Below, one piece after another: positions 52,119 through 61,365 of a DNA stretch of 64,000 nt. The position numbers and the translations under genes are program-made. The notes under the pieces are model-generated. The model saw only the letters and a program-made list of their open reading frames with translations. It was not told where the DNA came from and did no database searches. This DNA is from Streptomyces toyocaensis. GTDB lineage: Bacteria; Actinomycetota; Actinomycetes; Streptomycetales; Streptomycetaceae. The stretch spans positions 124,001-188,000 of the forward strand of contig NZ_JFCB01000011.1 in NCBI RefSeq assembly GCF_000725125.1, given 5' to 3'. Every line of letters begins with the position of its first letter. The stretch's first letter is position 1.

Positions 52119-53252
52119 ATGACGAGCATCGGTGGTGCTGCTTCTTCCGGGATGATCGACTGGAATCTCGCGGTCGCGACGGCGACCCGGCTCATGCGGC
52201 CGGGTCCGGACGTGAGCCGGGACGAGGCCCGGGCCGTCGTCGCGGAACTGCGCCGGCACGCGAAGGCCTCGGAGGAACACGTCCGCGGTTTCACTCGTCT
52301 GGGCACCGAGGAGACCCATGACACCCCCCTCCTCGTCGTCGACCGCCCCGGATGGGTCCGGGCCAACGTCGCCGGCTTCCGCGAACTGCTCAAGCCGCTC
52401 CTCGAAAAGATGCAGGAGCGCCGCGGCAGCAGCCCCGGCAACGCGGTCCTCGGCGCCGTCGGCGGCAAGGTCACCGGAGTGGAACTGGGTGTGCTGCTGT
52501 CCTTCCTGGCCTCCCGCGTCCTCGGCCAGTACGAGACCTTCGCCCCCCCGAGCCGCGACCTCCCGGCCGGCGCGGGCGGCGGCGGCCGACTGCTGCTCGT
52601 CGCCCCCAACATCGTCCACGTGGAGCGGGAACTCGACGTCGAACCGCACGACTTCCGCCTGTGGGTGACCCTCCACGAGGAGACCCACCGCACCCAGTTC
52701 ACCGCCGTGCCCTGGCTGCGGGACCACCTGGAGGGCGAGATCCAGTCGTTCCTGGGGGAGACCGACGTCGACCCCATGACCCTCCTGGAGCGCGTCCGCG
52801 AAGCGGCCCAGTCGCTCGCCGGCGGCCGTCCCGAGGGCGAGGAGGGCGACGAGGGGCGCTCCCTCGTCGAGATCGTGCAGACGCCCGCGCAACGCGAGAT
52901 CCTCGGCCGTCTCACCGCAGTGATGTCCCTGCTGGAGGGACATGCCGACTTCGTGATGGACGGTGTCGGTCCCCAGGTCGTGCCGAGCGTCGCCGAGATC
53001 CGCGAGAAGTTCCAGCAGCGCCGCGCCAAGGGCGCCTCCCGCCTCGACATGGCCCTGCGCAAGCTGCTCGGCCTGGACGCCAAGCTGCGGCAGTACCGCG
53101 ACGGCGAGCGCTTCGTGCGCGCGGTCGTCGAGGAGGTGGGCATGGACGGCTTCAACCGCGTGTGGACGTCGCCCAACACGCTCCCCACCAAGGCGGAGAT
53201 CGCCAAACCGGCGGACTGGATCACTCGGGTGCACCGCAAACCGGAAGCGTGA
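52119..53252 (+). CDS. Zinc-dependent metalloprotease (DUF2342 family)
   Basis: The 377-residue protein has the HExxH motif LHEETHRTQF (His186, Glu187, His190) and, about 75 residues later, SLLEGHADFVMD with a probable third ligand. It is sometimes annotated as coenzyme F420 biosynthesis-associated. No signal peptide is evident, so it is probably cytoplasmic. The substrate is unknown. It lies between dacB and tilS and the start appears leaderless. Confidence 0.88.
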   Translation: MTSIGGAASSGMIDWNLAVATATRLMRPGPDVSRDEARAVVAELRRHAKASEEHVRGFTRLGTEETHDTPLLVVDRPGWVRANVAGFRELLKPLLEKMQERRGSSPGNAVLGAVGGKVTGVELGVLLSFLASRVLGQYETFAPPSRDLPAGAGGGGRLLLVAPNIVHVERELDVEPHDFRLWVTLHEETHRTQFTAVPWLRDHLEGEIQSFLGETDVDPMTLLERVREAAQSLAGGRPEGEEGDEGRSLVEIVQTPAQREILGRLTAVMSLLEGHADFVMDGVGPQVVPSVAEIREKFQQRRAKGASRLDMALRKLLGLDAKLRQYRDGERFVRAVVEEVGMDGFNRVWTSPNTLPTKAEIAKPADWITRVHRKPEA

Positions 53253-53444
53253 GCCCCGCGCCCCTGCCGTGCGAAGGATCCGGCCGATGGCAGACGGACG
53301 CCCCTCCAATCACCCGTCCGAGGGACCGTGGGCTTCGGGCAGGCGTGCAATGCTCGGGGAACGGCCCGGTTCTGTCACCATCTACACACTCTGAGTGACC
53401 GAACCTCGGGCTTGCCCCCCGAAAATTCACGAAGGGAACCGGAC

Positions 53445-54470
53445 ATGGGTCCCCATCCTGCGGTCGCGGCGATACGCCTGGCGGTCCGCCGCGTCCTGAC
53501 CGACATCCTCGACGACCACGGCCGCACGCACGGCCGGCTCCCGCACGAGCGGTCCTCCTCCCCGCTCGTGCTCGTGGCCTGTTCCGGTGGTGCCGACTCC
53601 ATGGCGCTCGCCTCGGCGCTCGCCTTCGAGGCCCCACGGCTCGGCGTCCGCGCCGGCGGCGTCACCGTCGACCACGGCCTCCAGGCCGGCTCCGACCTGC
53701 GCGCCGCCGAAGTCGTCGTACGCCTGCGCGAACTCGGCCTGGACCCCGTCACGTCCGTCGCCGTCACCGTCGGCCGGGAGGGAGGGCCCGAGGCGGCCGC
53801 CCGGGACGCCCGCTACGCCGCCCTGGACGCCGCCGCCGAACGGCACGGCGCCGCCGCCGTCCTCCTCGGTCACACCCGCGACGACCAGGCCGAGACCGTC
53901 CTGCTCGGCCTCGCCCGCGGTTCCGGCATCCGCTCCCTGTCCGGGATGGCCGCGGTCTCGGGGGCCGACGGCCGTTACCGGCGGCCCTTCCTCCAGCTCG
54001 ACCGGCAGACCGCCCGCACGGCCTGCATGGCGCAGTCCCTCCCCGTCTGGGACGACCCGCACAACGCCGACCCCGCCTACACCCGCTCCCGGATCCGCCA
54101 CGAGGGCCTGCCCGCCCTGGAGAAGGCCCTCGGCAAGGGCGTCGTCGAGGCCCTCGCCCGTACGGCCCAGCTCTCCCGCGACGACGCCGACGCCCTGGAC
54201 GCCTGGGCCGGCCGGGCCGAGGCCGGCGTCCGGGACGCCGACGGCCGTCTCGAGTGTGCCGCGCTGCACGCCCTGCCGCCCGCCGTGCGCCGCCGTGTGC
54301 TGCGCCGTGCCGCCATCGAGGCCGGTTCCCCGGCCGGATCGCTGTTCGCCCGCCACATCGAGGAGGTCGACCGGCTGATCACCGGCTGGCGCGGCCAGGG
54401 GGCCATCAATCTCCCCGGCCGGGTCGTCGCCCGCCGGCAGGGTGGCAGACTGGTGATTCGGCAGGGCTGA
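53445..54470 (+). CDS. tilS: tRNA(Ile)-lysidine synthase
   Basis: The 341-residue N-type ATP pyrophosphatase has the PP-loop [54 protein letters not shown] segments (quoted in part as [12 protein letters not shown]) and [18 protein letters not shown]. It converts cytidine at the wobble position of tRNA-Ile2 into lysidine, so AUA is read. The ATG at 53445 has GAAGGGA upstream; the frame opens earlier. hpt follows 68 bp later. Confidence 0.95.
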   Translation: MGPHPAVAAIRLAVRRVLTDILDDHGRTHGRLPHERSSSPLVLVACSGGADSMALASALAFEAPRLGVRAGGVTVDHGLQAGSDLRAAEVVVRLRELGLDPVTSVAVTVGREGGPEAAARDARYAALDAAAERHGAAAVLLGHTRDDQAETVLLGLARGSGIRSLSGMAAVSGADGRYRRPFLQLDRQTARTACMAQSLPVWDDPHNADPAYTRSRIRHEGLPALEKALGKGVVEALARTAQLSRDDADALDAWAGRAEAGVRDADGRLECAALHALPPAVRRRVLRRAAIEAGSPAGSLFARHIEEVDRLITGWRGQGAINLPGRVVARRQGGRLVIRQG

Positions 54471-54538
54471 ATCCGGACCCCACCGACCCGTTCGAGTCGC
54501 GGGACGGACCGGACCGGCCGGTGGGACGACCGAAAGTG

Positions 54539-55099
54539 ATGCGGGTGGACGCGAAAGACATGGGTGCCGACCTCGAGAAGGTGCTCATCACCAAGGAAGA
54601 GATCGACGCCAAGCTGGTGGAGCTGGCCGCGAAGATCGACGCGGAGTACGCGGGCAAGGACCTGCTGATCGTCGGTGTGCTCAAGGGCGCGGTGATGGTG
54701 ATGGCCGACCTCGCCCGGGCGCTGTCCACCCCCGTCACGATGGACTGGATGGCCGTGTCGTCGTACGGGGCGGGCACCCAGTCCTCCGGTGTGGTGCGGA
54801 TCCTCAAGGACCTCGACACCGACATCAAGGGCAGGCACGTCCTGATCGTCGAGGACATCATCGACTCCGGGCTGACCCTGTCCTGGCTGATCTCCAACCT
54901 CGGCTCGCGCGAGCCCGCATCCCTCAAGGTGTGCACGCTGCTGCGCAAGCCCGAGGCCGCCAAGGTCGCCATCGACGTGGAATGGGTCGGGTTCGACATC
55001 CCCAACGAGTTCGTGGTCGGTTACGGCCTGGACTACGCCGAGAAGTACCGCAATCTCCCGTTCGTCGGTACGCTCGCCCCCCACGTCTACGGCGGCTGA
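54539..55099 (+). CDS. hpt: Hypoxanthine phosphoribosyltransferase
   Basis: The 186-residue purine salvage enzyme has the PRPP loop [18 protein letters not shown], the base-pocket [18 protein letters not shown] and [19 protein letters not shown]. It turns hypoxanthine or guanine into IMP or GMP. The ATG at 54539 directly follows an in-frame GTG at 54536. Its position after tilS and before ftsH is conserved in many bacteria. Confidence 0.96.
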   Translation: MRVDAKDMGADLEKVLITKEEIDAKLVELAAKIDAEYAGKDLLIVGVLKGAVMVMADLARALSTPVTMDWMAVSSYGAGTQSSGVVRILKDLDTDIKGRHVLIVEDIIDSGLTLSWLISNLGSREPASLKVCTLLRKPEAAKVAIDVEWVGFDIPNEFVVGYGLDYAEKYRNLPFVGTLAPHVYGG

Positions 55100-55287
55100 A
55101 CCCCGGGGCCCGGCCCGCCGTACGGTGATCGGGAACCCCGGCGGGCTCCGCGGCGTTGGAGCAGGCGTGGACGCGAATGCCGGCTGTCCCCCGCAGCTTC
55201 GGGGGACCATGCTGGGGTACCGTCCGAAGAACAGCCTTTATCAAACTCACTATGGCAGGAGGGACGGGGCGGCACCGCTCCGTATGG

Positions 55288-57327
55288 ATGGACGTGAAGC
55301 GATACTTCCGTGGGCCGGTCATGTGGATCGTGCTGGCCGTCCTTGCCGTGGTCGTGTTGATGCAGGTCGTCGGCTCGTCCGGCGGCTACAAGACGGTGGA
55401 CACGGGCCAGGTCGTCCAGGCGATCAATGAGAACAAGGTCGAACAGGCCAAGCTGACCACCGGCGACGAGCAGACCATCAAGGTCCAGCTCAAGGACGGC
55501 CAGAAGGTCGAGGGCAGCTCGAAGATCCAGGCGAGCTACATCGGCGACCAGGGCGTCACCATCGCCGGCACGCTGCAGGACAAGTTCCAGAACAAGCAGA
55601 TCCCGGACGGCTACACGGTCTCGCCGTCCAAGCAGAACCCGTTCGTGAGCATTCTGCTGTCGCTGCTGCCGTTCGTCCTCATCGTGGTCGTCTTCCTGTT
55701 CCTGATGAATCAGATGCAGGGCGGCGGCTCCCGCGTCATGAACTTCGGCAAGTCCAAGGCGAAGCTCATCACCAAGGACACCCCGAAGACGACGTTCGCC
55801 GACGTCGCGGGCTCCGAGGAGGCCGTCGAGGAGCTCCACGAGATCAAGGAGTTCCTGCAGGAGCCGGCGAAGTTCCAGGCCGTCGGCGCCAAGATCCCCA
55901 AGGGTGTGCTGCTGTACGGCCCGCCCGGTACGGGCAAGACCCTGCTCGCGCGTGCCGTCGCGGGCGAGGCCGGTGTGCCGTTCTACTCGATCTCGGGTTC
56001 CGACTTCGTCGAGATGTTCGTCGGTGTCGGTGCCTCCCGGGTCCGTGACCTGTTCGAGCAGGCCAAGGCCAACGCTCCCGCGATCGTCTTCGTCGACGAG
56101 ATCGACGCGGTCGGCCGCCACCGCGGCGCCGGCCTCGGCGGCGGTCACGACGAGCGCGAGCAGACCCTGAACCAGCTCCTCGTCGAGATGGACGGCTTCG
56201 ACGTCAAGGGCGGCGTGATCCTCATCGCCGCGACGAACCGGCCCGACATCCTCGACCCGGCCCTTCTGCGGCCCGGCCGCTTCGACCGCCAGATCGCGGT
56301 CGACCGTCCGGACATGCAGGGCCGGCTGGAGATCCTCAAGGTCCACCAGAAGGGCAAGCCGGTCGCCCCGGACGTCGACCTGTCGGCCGTCGCCCGCCGC
56401 ACCCCCGGCATGACCGGTGCGGACCTGGCCAACGTGCTGAACGAGGCCGCGCTGCTGACCGCGCGCAGCGATCAGAAGCTGATCGACAACCACATGCTGG
56501 ACGAGGCGATCGACCGTGTGGTGGCGGGCCCGCAGAAGCGGACCCGGATCATGTCGGACAAGGAGAAGAAGATCACCGCGTACCACGAGGGCGGTCACGC
56601 CCTGGTCGCGGCGGCCTCACCGAACTCCGACCCGGTCCACAAGATCACCATCCTGTCGAGAGGCCGTGCTCTCGGCTACACCATGGTCCTGCCGGACGAG
56701 GACAAGTACTCCACCACGCGCAACGAGATGCTGGACCAGCTGGCCTACATGCTGGGCGGCCGCGCGGCGGAGGAGCTCGTCTTCCACGACCCGACCACCG
56801 GTGCCGCCAACGACATCGAGAAGGCCACCGGTCTGGCCCGCGCGATGGTCACGCAGTACGGCATGACCGAGCGGCTCGGCGCCATCAAGTTCGGCGGTGA
56901 CAACACCGAGCCGTTCCTCGGCCGTGAGATGGCTCACCAGCGGGACTACTCGGAAGAGGTCGCCGCGCTGGTCGACGAAGAGGTCAAGAAGCTCATCGAG
57001 ACCGCGCACAACGAGGCGTGGGAGATCCTGGTCGAGAACCGCGACGTCCTCGACAACCTGGTCCTGGCCCTCCTGGAGCGGGAGACGCTGGGCAAGGAGG
57101 AGATCGCCGAGGTCTTCGCGCCGATCGTCAAGCGCCCGCCCAGGCCCGCCTGGACCGGCTCCTCGCGCCGTACGCCGTCCACCCGCCCGCCGGTCCTCTC
57201 CCCCAAGGAGCTGGCCCTGACGAACGGGGCGAACGGCGCGGCGCCGGCCATCACCACCGCCAAGAGCACCGCGACGGAGCCCGCCCCGGCGCCCGAGCGG
57301 ACCCCGGAGGAGCGACCCGAGGCCTGA
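55288..57327 (+). CDS. ftsH: ATP-dependent zinc metalloprotease FtsH
   Basis: The 679-residue membrane AAA+ protease has helices at about 9-29 and 110-135, AAA motif GPPGTGKT, Walker [33 protein letters not shown] and the zinc site HEGGH (His433, Glu434, His437). A third ligand is in the DIEKAT segment. A C-terminal Pro/Thr/Ala tail follows. The ATG at 55288 (MDVKRYFRG) is chosen by family similarity; no ribosome site is seen. ATG 55252 and TTG 55156 are also in frame. Confidence 0.96.
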   Translation: MDVKRYFRGPVMWIVLAVLAVVVLMQVVGSSGGYKTVDTGQVVQAINENKVEQAKLTTGDEQTIKVQLKDGQKVEGSSKIQASYIGDQGVTIAGTLQDKFQNKQIPDGYTVSPSKQNPFVSILLSLLPFVLIVVVFLFLMNQMQGGGSRVMNFGKSKAKLITKDTPKTTFADVAGSEEAVEELHEIKEFLQEPAKFQAVGAKIPKGVLLYGPPGTGKTLLARAVAGEAGVPFYSISGSDFVEMFVGVGASRVRDLFEQAKANAPAIVFVDEIDAVGRHRGAGLGGGHDEREQTLNQLLVEMDGFDVKGGVILIAATNRPDILDPALLRPGRFDRQIAVDRPDMQGRLEILKVHQKGKPVAPDVDLSAVARRTPGMTGADLANVLNEAALLTARSDQKLIDNHMLDEAIDRVVAGPQKRTRIMSDKEKKITAYHEGGHALVAAASPNSDPVHKITILSRGRALGYTMVLPDEDKYSTTRNEMLDQLAYMLGGRAAEELVFHDPTTGAANDIEKATGLARAMVTQYGMTERLGAIKFGGDNTEPFLGREMAHQRDYSEEVAALVDEEVKKLIETAHNEAWEILVENRDVLDNLVLALLERETLGKEEIAEVFAPIVKRPPRPAWTGSSRRTPSTRPPVLSPKELALTNGANGAAPAITTAKSTATEPAPAPERTPEERPEA

Positions 57328-57364
57328 TTCGAGGCCTCACGGCGCCCCACCGGGCCCGGAATGG

Positions 57365-57404
57365 ATGCCGCGCCCCCCTGGTTCTAGCCTGGGGGGCGCG
57401 GCAT
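57365..57404 (+). terminator. Terminator of ftsH
   Basis: A perfect 14-bp stem (ATGCCGCGCCCCCC / GGGGGGCGCGGCAT) with a 12-nt loop lies about 40 bp after the stop, followed by TTCG. Confidence 0.85.
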
Positions 57405-57467
57405 TTCGCCCACCCGCAGTGGAGACGCGTGCCCCTCACGCGTGAAGGCACAGGAACGAGGCACCTC

Positions 57468-58073
57468 ATGACCGACCCCGTGACGCTGGACGGCATAGCC
57501 CCCGTCGGCGAGTTCGACGAGCAGCGGGCCAGGAACGCCGTGCGTGAACTGCTGATCGCGGTCGGCGAGGACCCGGACCGGGAGGGGCTGCTGGAGACTC
57601 CGGCACGAGTGGCGCGGGCGTACCGGGAGATCTTCGCGGGGCTGTGGCAGAAGCCCGAGGACGTGCTGACGACGACGTTCGACATCGGCCACGACGAGAT
57701 GGTGCTGGTCAAGGACATCGAGGTGTACTCGACCTGCGAGCACCACCTGGTGCCGTTCCGCGGCGTGGCGCACGTCGGGTACATCCCGTCCACCAGCGGC
57801 AAGATCACCGGACTGTCCAAGCTGGCCCGGCTCGTGGACGTCTACGCCCGCCGCCCGCAGGTTCAGGAACGACTCACCACGCAGATCGCCGACTCCCTGA
57901 TGGAGATCCTGGAGCCGCGCGGAGTGATCGTGGTCGTGGAGTGCGAGCACATGTGCATGTCCATGCGCGGCATCCGCAAGCCAGGCGCCAAGACCATCAC
58001 CTCGGCCGTGCGCGGCCAGCTGCGCGACGCGGCGACGCGCAACGAGGCGATGAGCCTCATCATGGCCCGCTGA
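57468..58073 (+). CDS. folE: GTP cyclohydrolase I
   Basis: The 201-residue enzyme turns GTP into dihydroneopterin triphosphate, the first step of folate synthesis. Zinc ligands lie in [11 protein letters not shown] and [14 protein letters not shown]; the [20 protein letters not shown] helix is conserved. The ATG has GGAACGAG upstream. It is convergent with the minus-strand folate genes, leaving only 13 bp between stops. Confidence 0.97.
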   Translation: MTDPVTLDGIAPVGEFDEQRARNAVRELLIAVGEDPDREGLLETPARVARAYREIFAGLWQKPEDVLTTTFDIGHDEMVLVKDIEVYSTCEHHLVPFRGVAHVGYIPSTSGKITGLSKLARLVDVYARRPQVQERLTTQIADSLMEILEPRGVIVVVECEHMCMSMRGIRKPGAKTITSAVRGQLRDAATRNEAMSLIMAR

Positions 58074-58086
58074 CGCGGGCGCGCCT

Positions 58087-58575
58087 TCAGGTCGTGGGAG
58101 CCGTGCCCTGGCCGTTGCCGTCCTCGTCCTCCGGGAGCTTGCAGACGCGCTCCAGGAAGATGGCCGCCGCTATGACGCCGATGCCCGCCAGGACCGAGAA
58201 ACCGGCGTAGATGGCCTGGTCGCGGCGGGCGGGAATGTCCAGGGACTCCAGCAGGAAGACGCCCGTCCCGCCGTACATGCCGGCGACCAGGGCCGCGACG
58301 AGGGCGCTGGCCTGGCCGAACACCACCGCGCGGGCCGCCATCAACGGGTCGACCCCCTTCGCGTCCGGCTGCCGCTCCCGCTGGGCCTTCAGGCGGGCGC
58401 GCAGGGAGAAGGCGGTGGCCGCGAGGACCACCGCGATCAGGGCGAGGACGATGGGCGCGGCCACGGGCACGCTCGGCAGGGTCCCCACGGAGTTCCACAG
58501 GCGGGCGCCGGCCCAGGACAGGATGCCGGCCACGACGAAGACGCCGGCCAGCACCCTGATGCGCAACTCTTTCAC
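58087..58575 (-). CDS. DUF3180 membrane protein
   Basis: The 162-residue protein has four hydrophobic segments (VLAGVFVVAGILSWAGARLW, VAAPIVLALIAVVLAATAF, ASALVAALVAGMYGGTGVFLL, FSVLAGIGVIAAAIFLERV). DUF3180 genes regularly follow folK in actinobacteria, but no function is known. The GTG at 58575 has AAGGGACAC upstream. It is probably the last gene of the fol operon. Confidence 0.88.
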   Translation of the reverse strand: MKELRIRVLAGVFVVAGILSWAGARLWNSVGTLPSVPVAAPIVLALIAVVLAATAFSLRARLKAQRERQPDAKGVDPLMAARAVVFGQASALVAALVAGMYGGTGVFLLESLDIPARRDQAIYAGFSVLAGIGVIAAAIFLERVCKLPEDEDGNGQGTAPTT

Positions 58576-58635
58576 GGTGTCCCTTCGCGTTCCCCGGACC
58601 GGTGCCCCGGCAAGTGGTCGTCTCGACCTTAACGG

Positions 58636-59247
58636 CTATTCGGGCAGCCGGAGTTCCAGGTCCGCGCGGGGCGTGACGCCGTCCCGGGTGACCGCGCCGA
58701 GGAGGTCGGCGACCGGGCCGTGGCCGGGGAGCTCCGCCTCGGGGTCGACGTCGTGCCAGGGGGCGAGGACGAACGCGCGCTCGTGGGCCCGCGGGTGCGG
58801 CAGTGTGAGCCGGGGGTCGTCGGAGCGGAGATCCGCGTAGGCGACGATGTCCACGTCCAGGGTGCGCGGGCCCCAGCGCTCGTCGCGGACCCGGTGGAAG
58901 GCCTCCTCCACCGCGTGCGCCCGTTCCAGCAGGGAGGACGGGGGCAGGGTGGTCCTGAGGACCGCGACCGCGTTGAAGTAGGAGGGCTGGCTGCCGGGCT
59001 CGACGCCCCACGGCTCCGTCTCGTACACGGGGGAGACGGCCTTGACCCGGATGCCCGGGGTGTCCTCCAGCGCGTCGACGGCGCCCTGGAGGGTCTCCAG
59101 GCGGTTGCCCAGGTTGGCGCCGAGGGAGACCACGGCCCGCTTCGGGTTCTGCAGGGTGGTGTCGGCGGCGTCGACCTGCTCGACCACGGAGGCGGGGACG
59201 GGCTGGACGGTCGGGTCGGTGTGGCCCGCGGTGGACGGCCTGGTCAT
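58636..59247 (-). CDS. folK: HPPK, 6-hydroxymethyl-7,8-dihydropterin pyrophosphokinase
   Basis: The 203-residue folate enzyme transfers pyrophosphate from ATP to hydroxymethyl-dihydropterin. The core is VVSLGANLGNRLETLQGAV, VYETEPWGV, and the signature RWGPRTLDVDIVAY with catalytic Asp pair, then LPHPRAHERAFVLAPW. The first 35 residues are a nonconserved extension. The ATG overlaps the folB stop (ATGA), coupling the two. Confidence 0.96.
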   Translation of the reverse strand: MTRPSTAGHTDPTVQPVPASVVEQVDAADTTLQNPKRAVVSLGANLGNRLETLQGAVDALEDTPGIRVKAVSPVYETEPWGVEPGSQPSYFNAVAVLRTTLPPSSLLERAHAVEEAFHRVRDERWGPRTLDVDIVAYADLRSDDPRLTLPHPRAHERAFVLAPWHDVDPEAELPGHGPVADLLGAVTRDGVTPRADLELRLPE

Positions 59248-59603
59248 ACGCGGCTCCGGGTGATGGTGACGGTCACGTCGTCGAAGGGCACGGTGATCGG
59301 CGCGTCGGGCTTGTGGACGCACACCTCGACCTCCCGCACCACGTCGTGCTTCAGACAGACCTGGGCGATGCGCTCGGCGAGCGTCTCGATGAGGTCGACG
59401 GGCTCGCCCTGGACGACGGCCACGACCTCCTCGGCCACGATGCCGTAGTGCACCGTCTTCGTCAGGTCGTCGTCGGCCGCGGCCGGCCTGGTGTCCAGGC
59501 CGAGGACGAGGTCCACGATGAAGGTCTGGCCCTCCTCGCGTTCCTTCGGGAACACACCGTGGTGCCCGCGGGCCCTCAGGCCGCGCAGCGCGACACGATC
59601 CAC
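59244..59603 (-). CDS. folB: Dihydroneopterin aldolase
   Basis: The 119-residue enzyme makes 6-hydroxymethyl-dihydropterin. It has LRGLRARGHHGVFPKEREEGQTF with the catalytic lysine region, ETLAERIAQVCL, and VCVHKPDAPITVPFDDV (catalytic Lys). The GTG at 59603 has AGGAGT eight bases upstream; a longer frame to 59690 is not conserved. It overlaps folK. Confidence 0.95.
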   Translation of the reverse strand: MDRVALRGLRARGHHGVFPKEREEGQTFIVDLVLGLDTRPAAADDDLTKTVHYGIVAEEVVAVVQGEPVDLIETLAERIAQVCLKHDVVREVEVCVHKPDAPITVPFDDVTVTITRSRV

Positions 59604-59840
59604 GCGAATCACTCCTGCAGTCGTCGGTCCGGCCGGGCGGTGCCGCGTGCGGCGGCACACCGGCCTGCTCCCGAATCTACCCGTGGCCACCGACAGGGCC
59701 GGTGCCCCGGGGCGTCACCGCGCGCCGGTGCCGGGAGGCTTCACCCTCCGTTTGCCCTCGGGAGGGCGGGCGCTCACCGGCCGGTGGTCCCGCCGCCGTG
59801 GAACCGGCCACGTCGGCACGGGCGGCGTGCGGGGCGGGGC

Positions 59841-60344
59841 TCAGTCGGGGGTGTCGTCGTCCTCGGTCTCGTCCTCCTCGGCGAGGACCGGGGAGGCGTG
59901 GTGCGACCAGAGTTTCCAGCCGCCCGGGGTGCGCCGGAACACGTTGGTGGCGACGACGAGCTGGCCGACCAGCGGTCCGAGCTCCTCACCGGCCTTCGGG
60001 GCGGGGCCACCGCTGAGGATGTTCTCGGTGCAGGTCACGACCGCGGTGTCGCCGGTGACGGAGACGTGCACGTCGGTGAGGAAGAACTGGATGTAGTCGG
60101 TGTTCGCCATGATCAGCGCGTACGACCTCAGGACCTCGCCGCGTCCGGTGAGCACCGGCCAGCCGGGGTGCACGCACGAGACCACACCGCTGTCCGCGGG
60201 GTCGTGGTAGGTCTCGTCGACGCCGAGGTCGGCCGGGGTGAGCCAGAGCGAGGCGACCTCCTCGAAGTCGCCCCTCTCCAGTGCCTCGTAGAAGGCGGTG
60301 TTGGCGGCTTCGACCTGCTCGACGTCGGTGTGGGGTGCGGTCAC
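59841..60344 (-). CDS. NTF2/SnoaL-like protein coupled to folP
   Basis: The 167-residue alpha-plus-beta protein has an NTF2-like fold (EAANTAFYEALERGDFEEVASLW, HPGWPVLTGRGEVLRSYALI, VTCTENILSGG, VVATNVFRRTPGGWKLWSHHAS) and an acidic C-terminus. The GTG start overlaps the folP stop (GTGA). No function is established for it; a role in the folate block is only suggested by the coupling. The 237 bp that follow to folB are non-coding. Confidence 0.85.
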   Translation of the reverse strand: MTAPHTDVEQVEAANTAFYEALERGDFEEVASLWLTPADLGVDETYHDPADSGVVSCVHPGWPVLTGRGEVLRSYALIMANTDYIQFFLTDVHVSVTGDTAVVTCTENILSGGPAPKAGEELGPLVGQLVVATNVFRRTPGGWKLWSHHASPVLAEEDETEDDDTPD

Positions 60345-61255
60345 CGGGCTCCTTCTGCGCCGTGCGCGCCGGGTGCGGAGGGGGTGGGGTGCGCCGTGCG
60401 CGCCCGTTCTATCGCGCGGGTGACCCGTACGGCGTCGGCGGTGGCGCGGACCTCGTGCACGCGGACCGCCCAGGCGCCGGCCTGCGCGGCGAGGGCGGAG
60501 ACGGCGGCGGTGGCCGCGTCGCGCTCCCGGGCGGGCGGGGGCGGTGCGCCCGGGTCGGCCAGGACCCGGCCGAGGAACCGCTTGCGGGAGGCGGCGACGA
60601 GCACGGGGTGGCCGAGGCCCAGGAGGCGGTCGAGGCGGGCGAGCAGGGCCAGGTCGTGGCCGGCGTCCTTGGAGAAGCCGAGGCCGGGGTCCACGATCAC
60701 GCGGTCGGGGGATATGCCGCCCTCGATGACGTCCCGCACGCGCGCGTGCAGTTCGTCGACGACCTCGGTGACCACGTCGGCGTACACCCCTCTGACGTTG
60801 CCGCCCTCCAGGAAACCGCGCCAGTGCATCACGACGAACGGGGCTCCGGCGGCGGCCACGACGGGGATCATGGCGGGGTCGGCGAGGCCGCCGCTCACGT
60901 CGTTGACGAGGGCGGCGCCCGCCTCGAGGGACCGTTCGGCGACGGAGGCGCGCATGGTGTCGACGGAGACGGTGACGCCCTCGGAGGCGAGGCCGCGCAC
61001 CACGGGGATGACGCGCTTGAGCTCCTCGGCCTCGTCGACGCGGGTGGCGCCGGGCCGGGTCGACTCGCCGCCGACGTCGACCAGGTCGGCGCCCTGGGCG
61101 ACCAGGTCGAGGCCGCGCTTGACGGCCGTCGTCGTGTCGAACCAGCGGCCGCCGTCGGAGAAGGAGTCGGGGGTGACGTTCACGACTCCCATGACCGCGC
61201 AGCGGTCCCAGTGAGGAAGGCCCGCGACCTCGCGGCGTCCGCTGTGGTTGCTCAT
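60341..61255 (-). CDS. folP: Dihydropteroate synthase
   Basis: The 304-residue enzyme joins para-aminobenzoate to hydroxymethyl-dihydropterin pyrophosphate. Motifs are MGVVNVTPDSFSDGG, DVGGESTRPGA and VIVDPGLGFSKDAGHD, with SRKRFLG near the C-terminus; sulfonamides target this enzyme. TACGCT lies six bases before the ATG at 61255, so transcription is probably leaderless. Confidence 0.96.
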   Translation of the reverse strand: MSNHSGRREVAGLPHWDRCAVMGVVNVTPDSFSDGGRWFDTTTAVKRGLDLVAQGADLVDVGGESTRPGATRVDEAEELKRVIPVVRGLASEGVTVSVDTMRASVAERSLEAGAALVNDVSGGLADPAMIPVVAAAGAPFVVMHWRGFLEGGNVRGVYADVVTEVVDELHARVRDVIEGGISPDRVIVDPGLGFSKDAGHDLALLARLDRLLGLGHPVLVAASRKRFLGRVLADPGAPPPPARERDAATAAVSALAAQAGAWAVRVHEVRATADAVRVTRAIERARTAHPTPSAPGAHGAEGAR

Positions 61256-61261
61256 ATCTTC

Positions 61262-61267
61262 AGCGTA
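61262..61267 (-). promoter_or_regulatory. Leaderless -10 box of folP
   Basis: TACGCT on the minus strand is six bases (GAAGAT) from the ATG at 61255. Confidence 0.5.
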
Positions 61268-61365
61268 GGCCCAGGGGGCGACCGGGGTGCGCCCCGGCCC
61301 GGGTGGGGCGAGGCCTGATCACGACGGTGTCCCCGGGGGCCCGCAGCGGTCCGGGCGGGGGTGTG

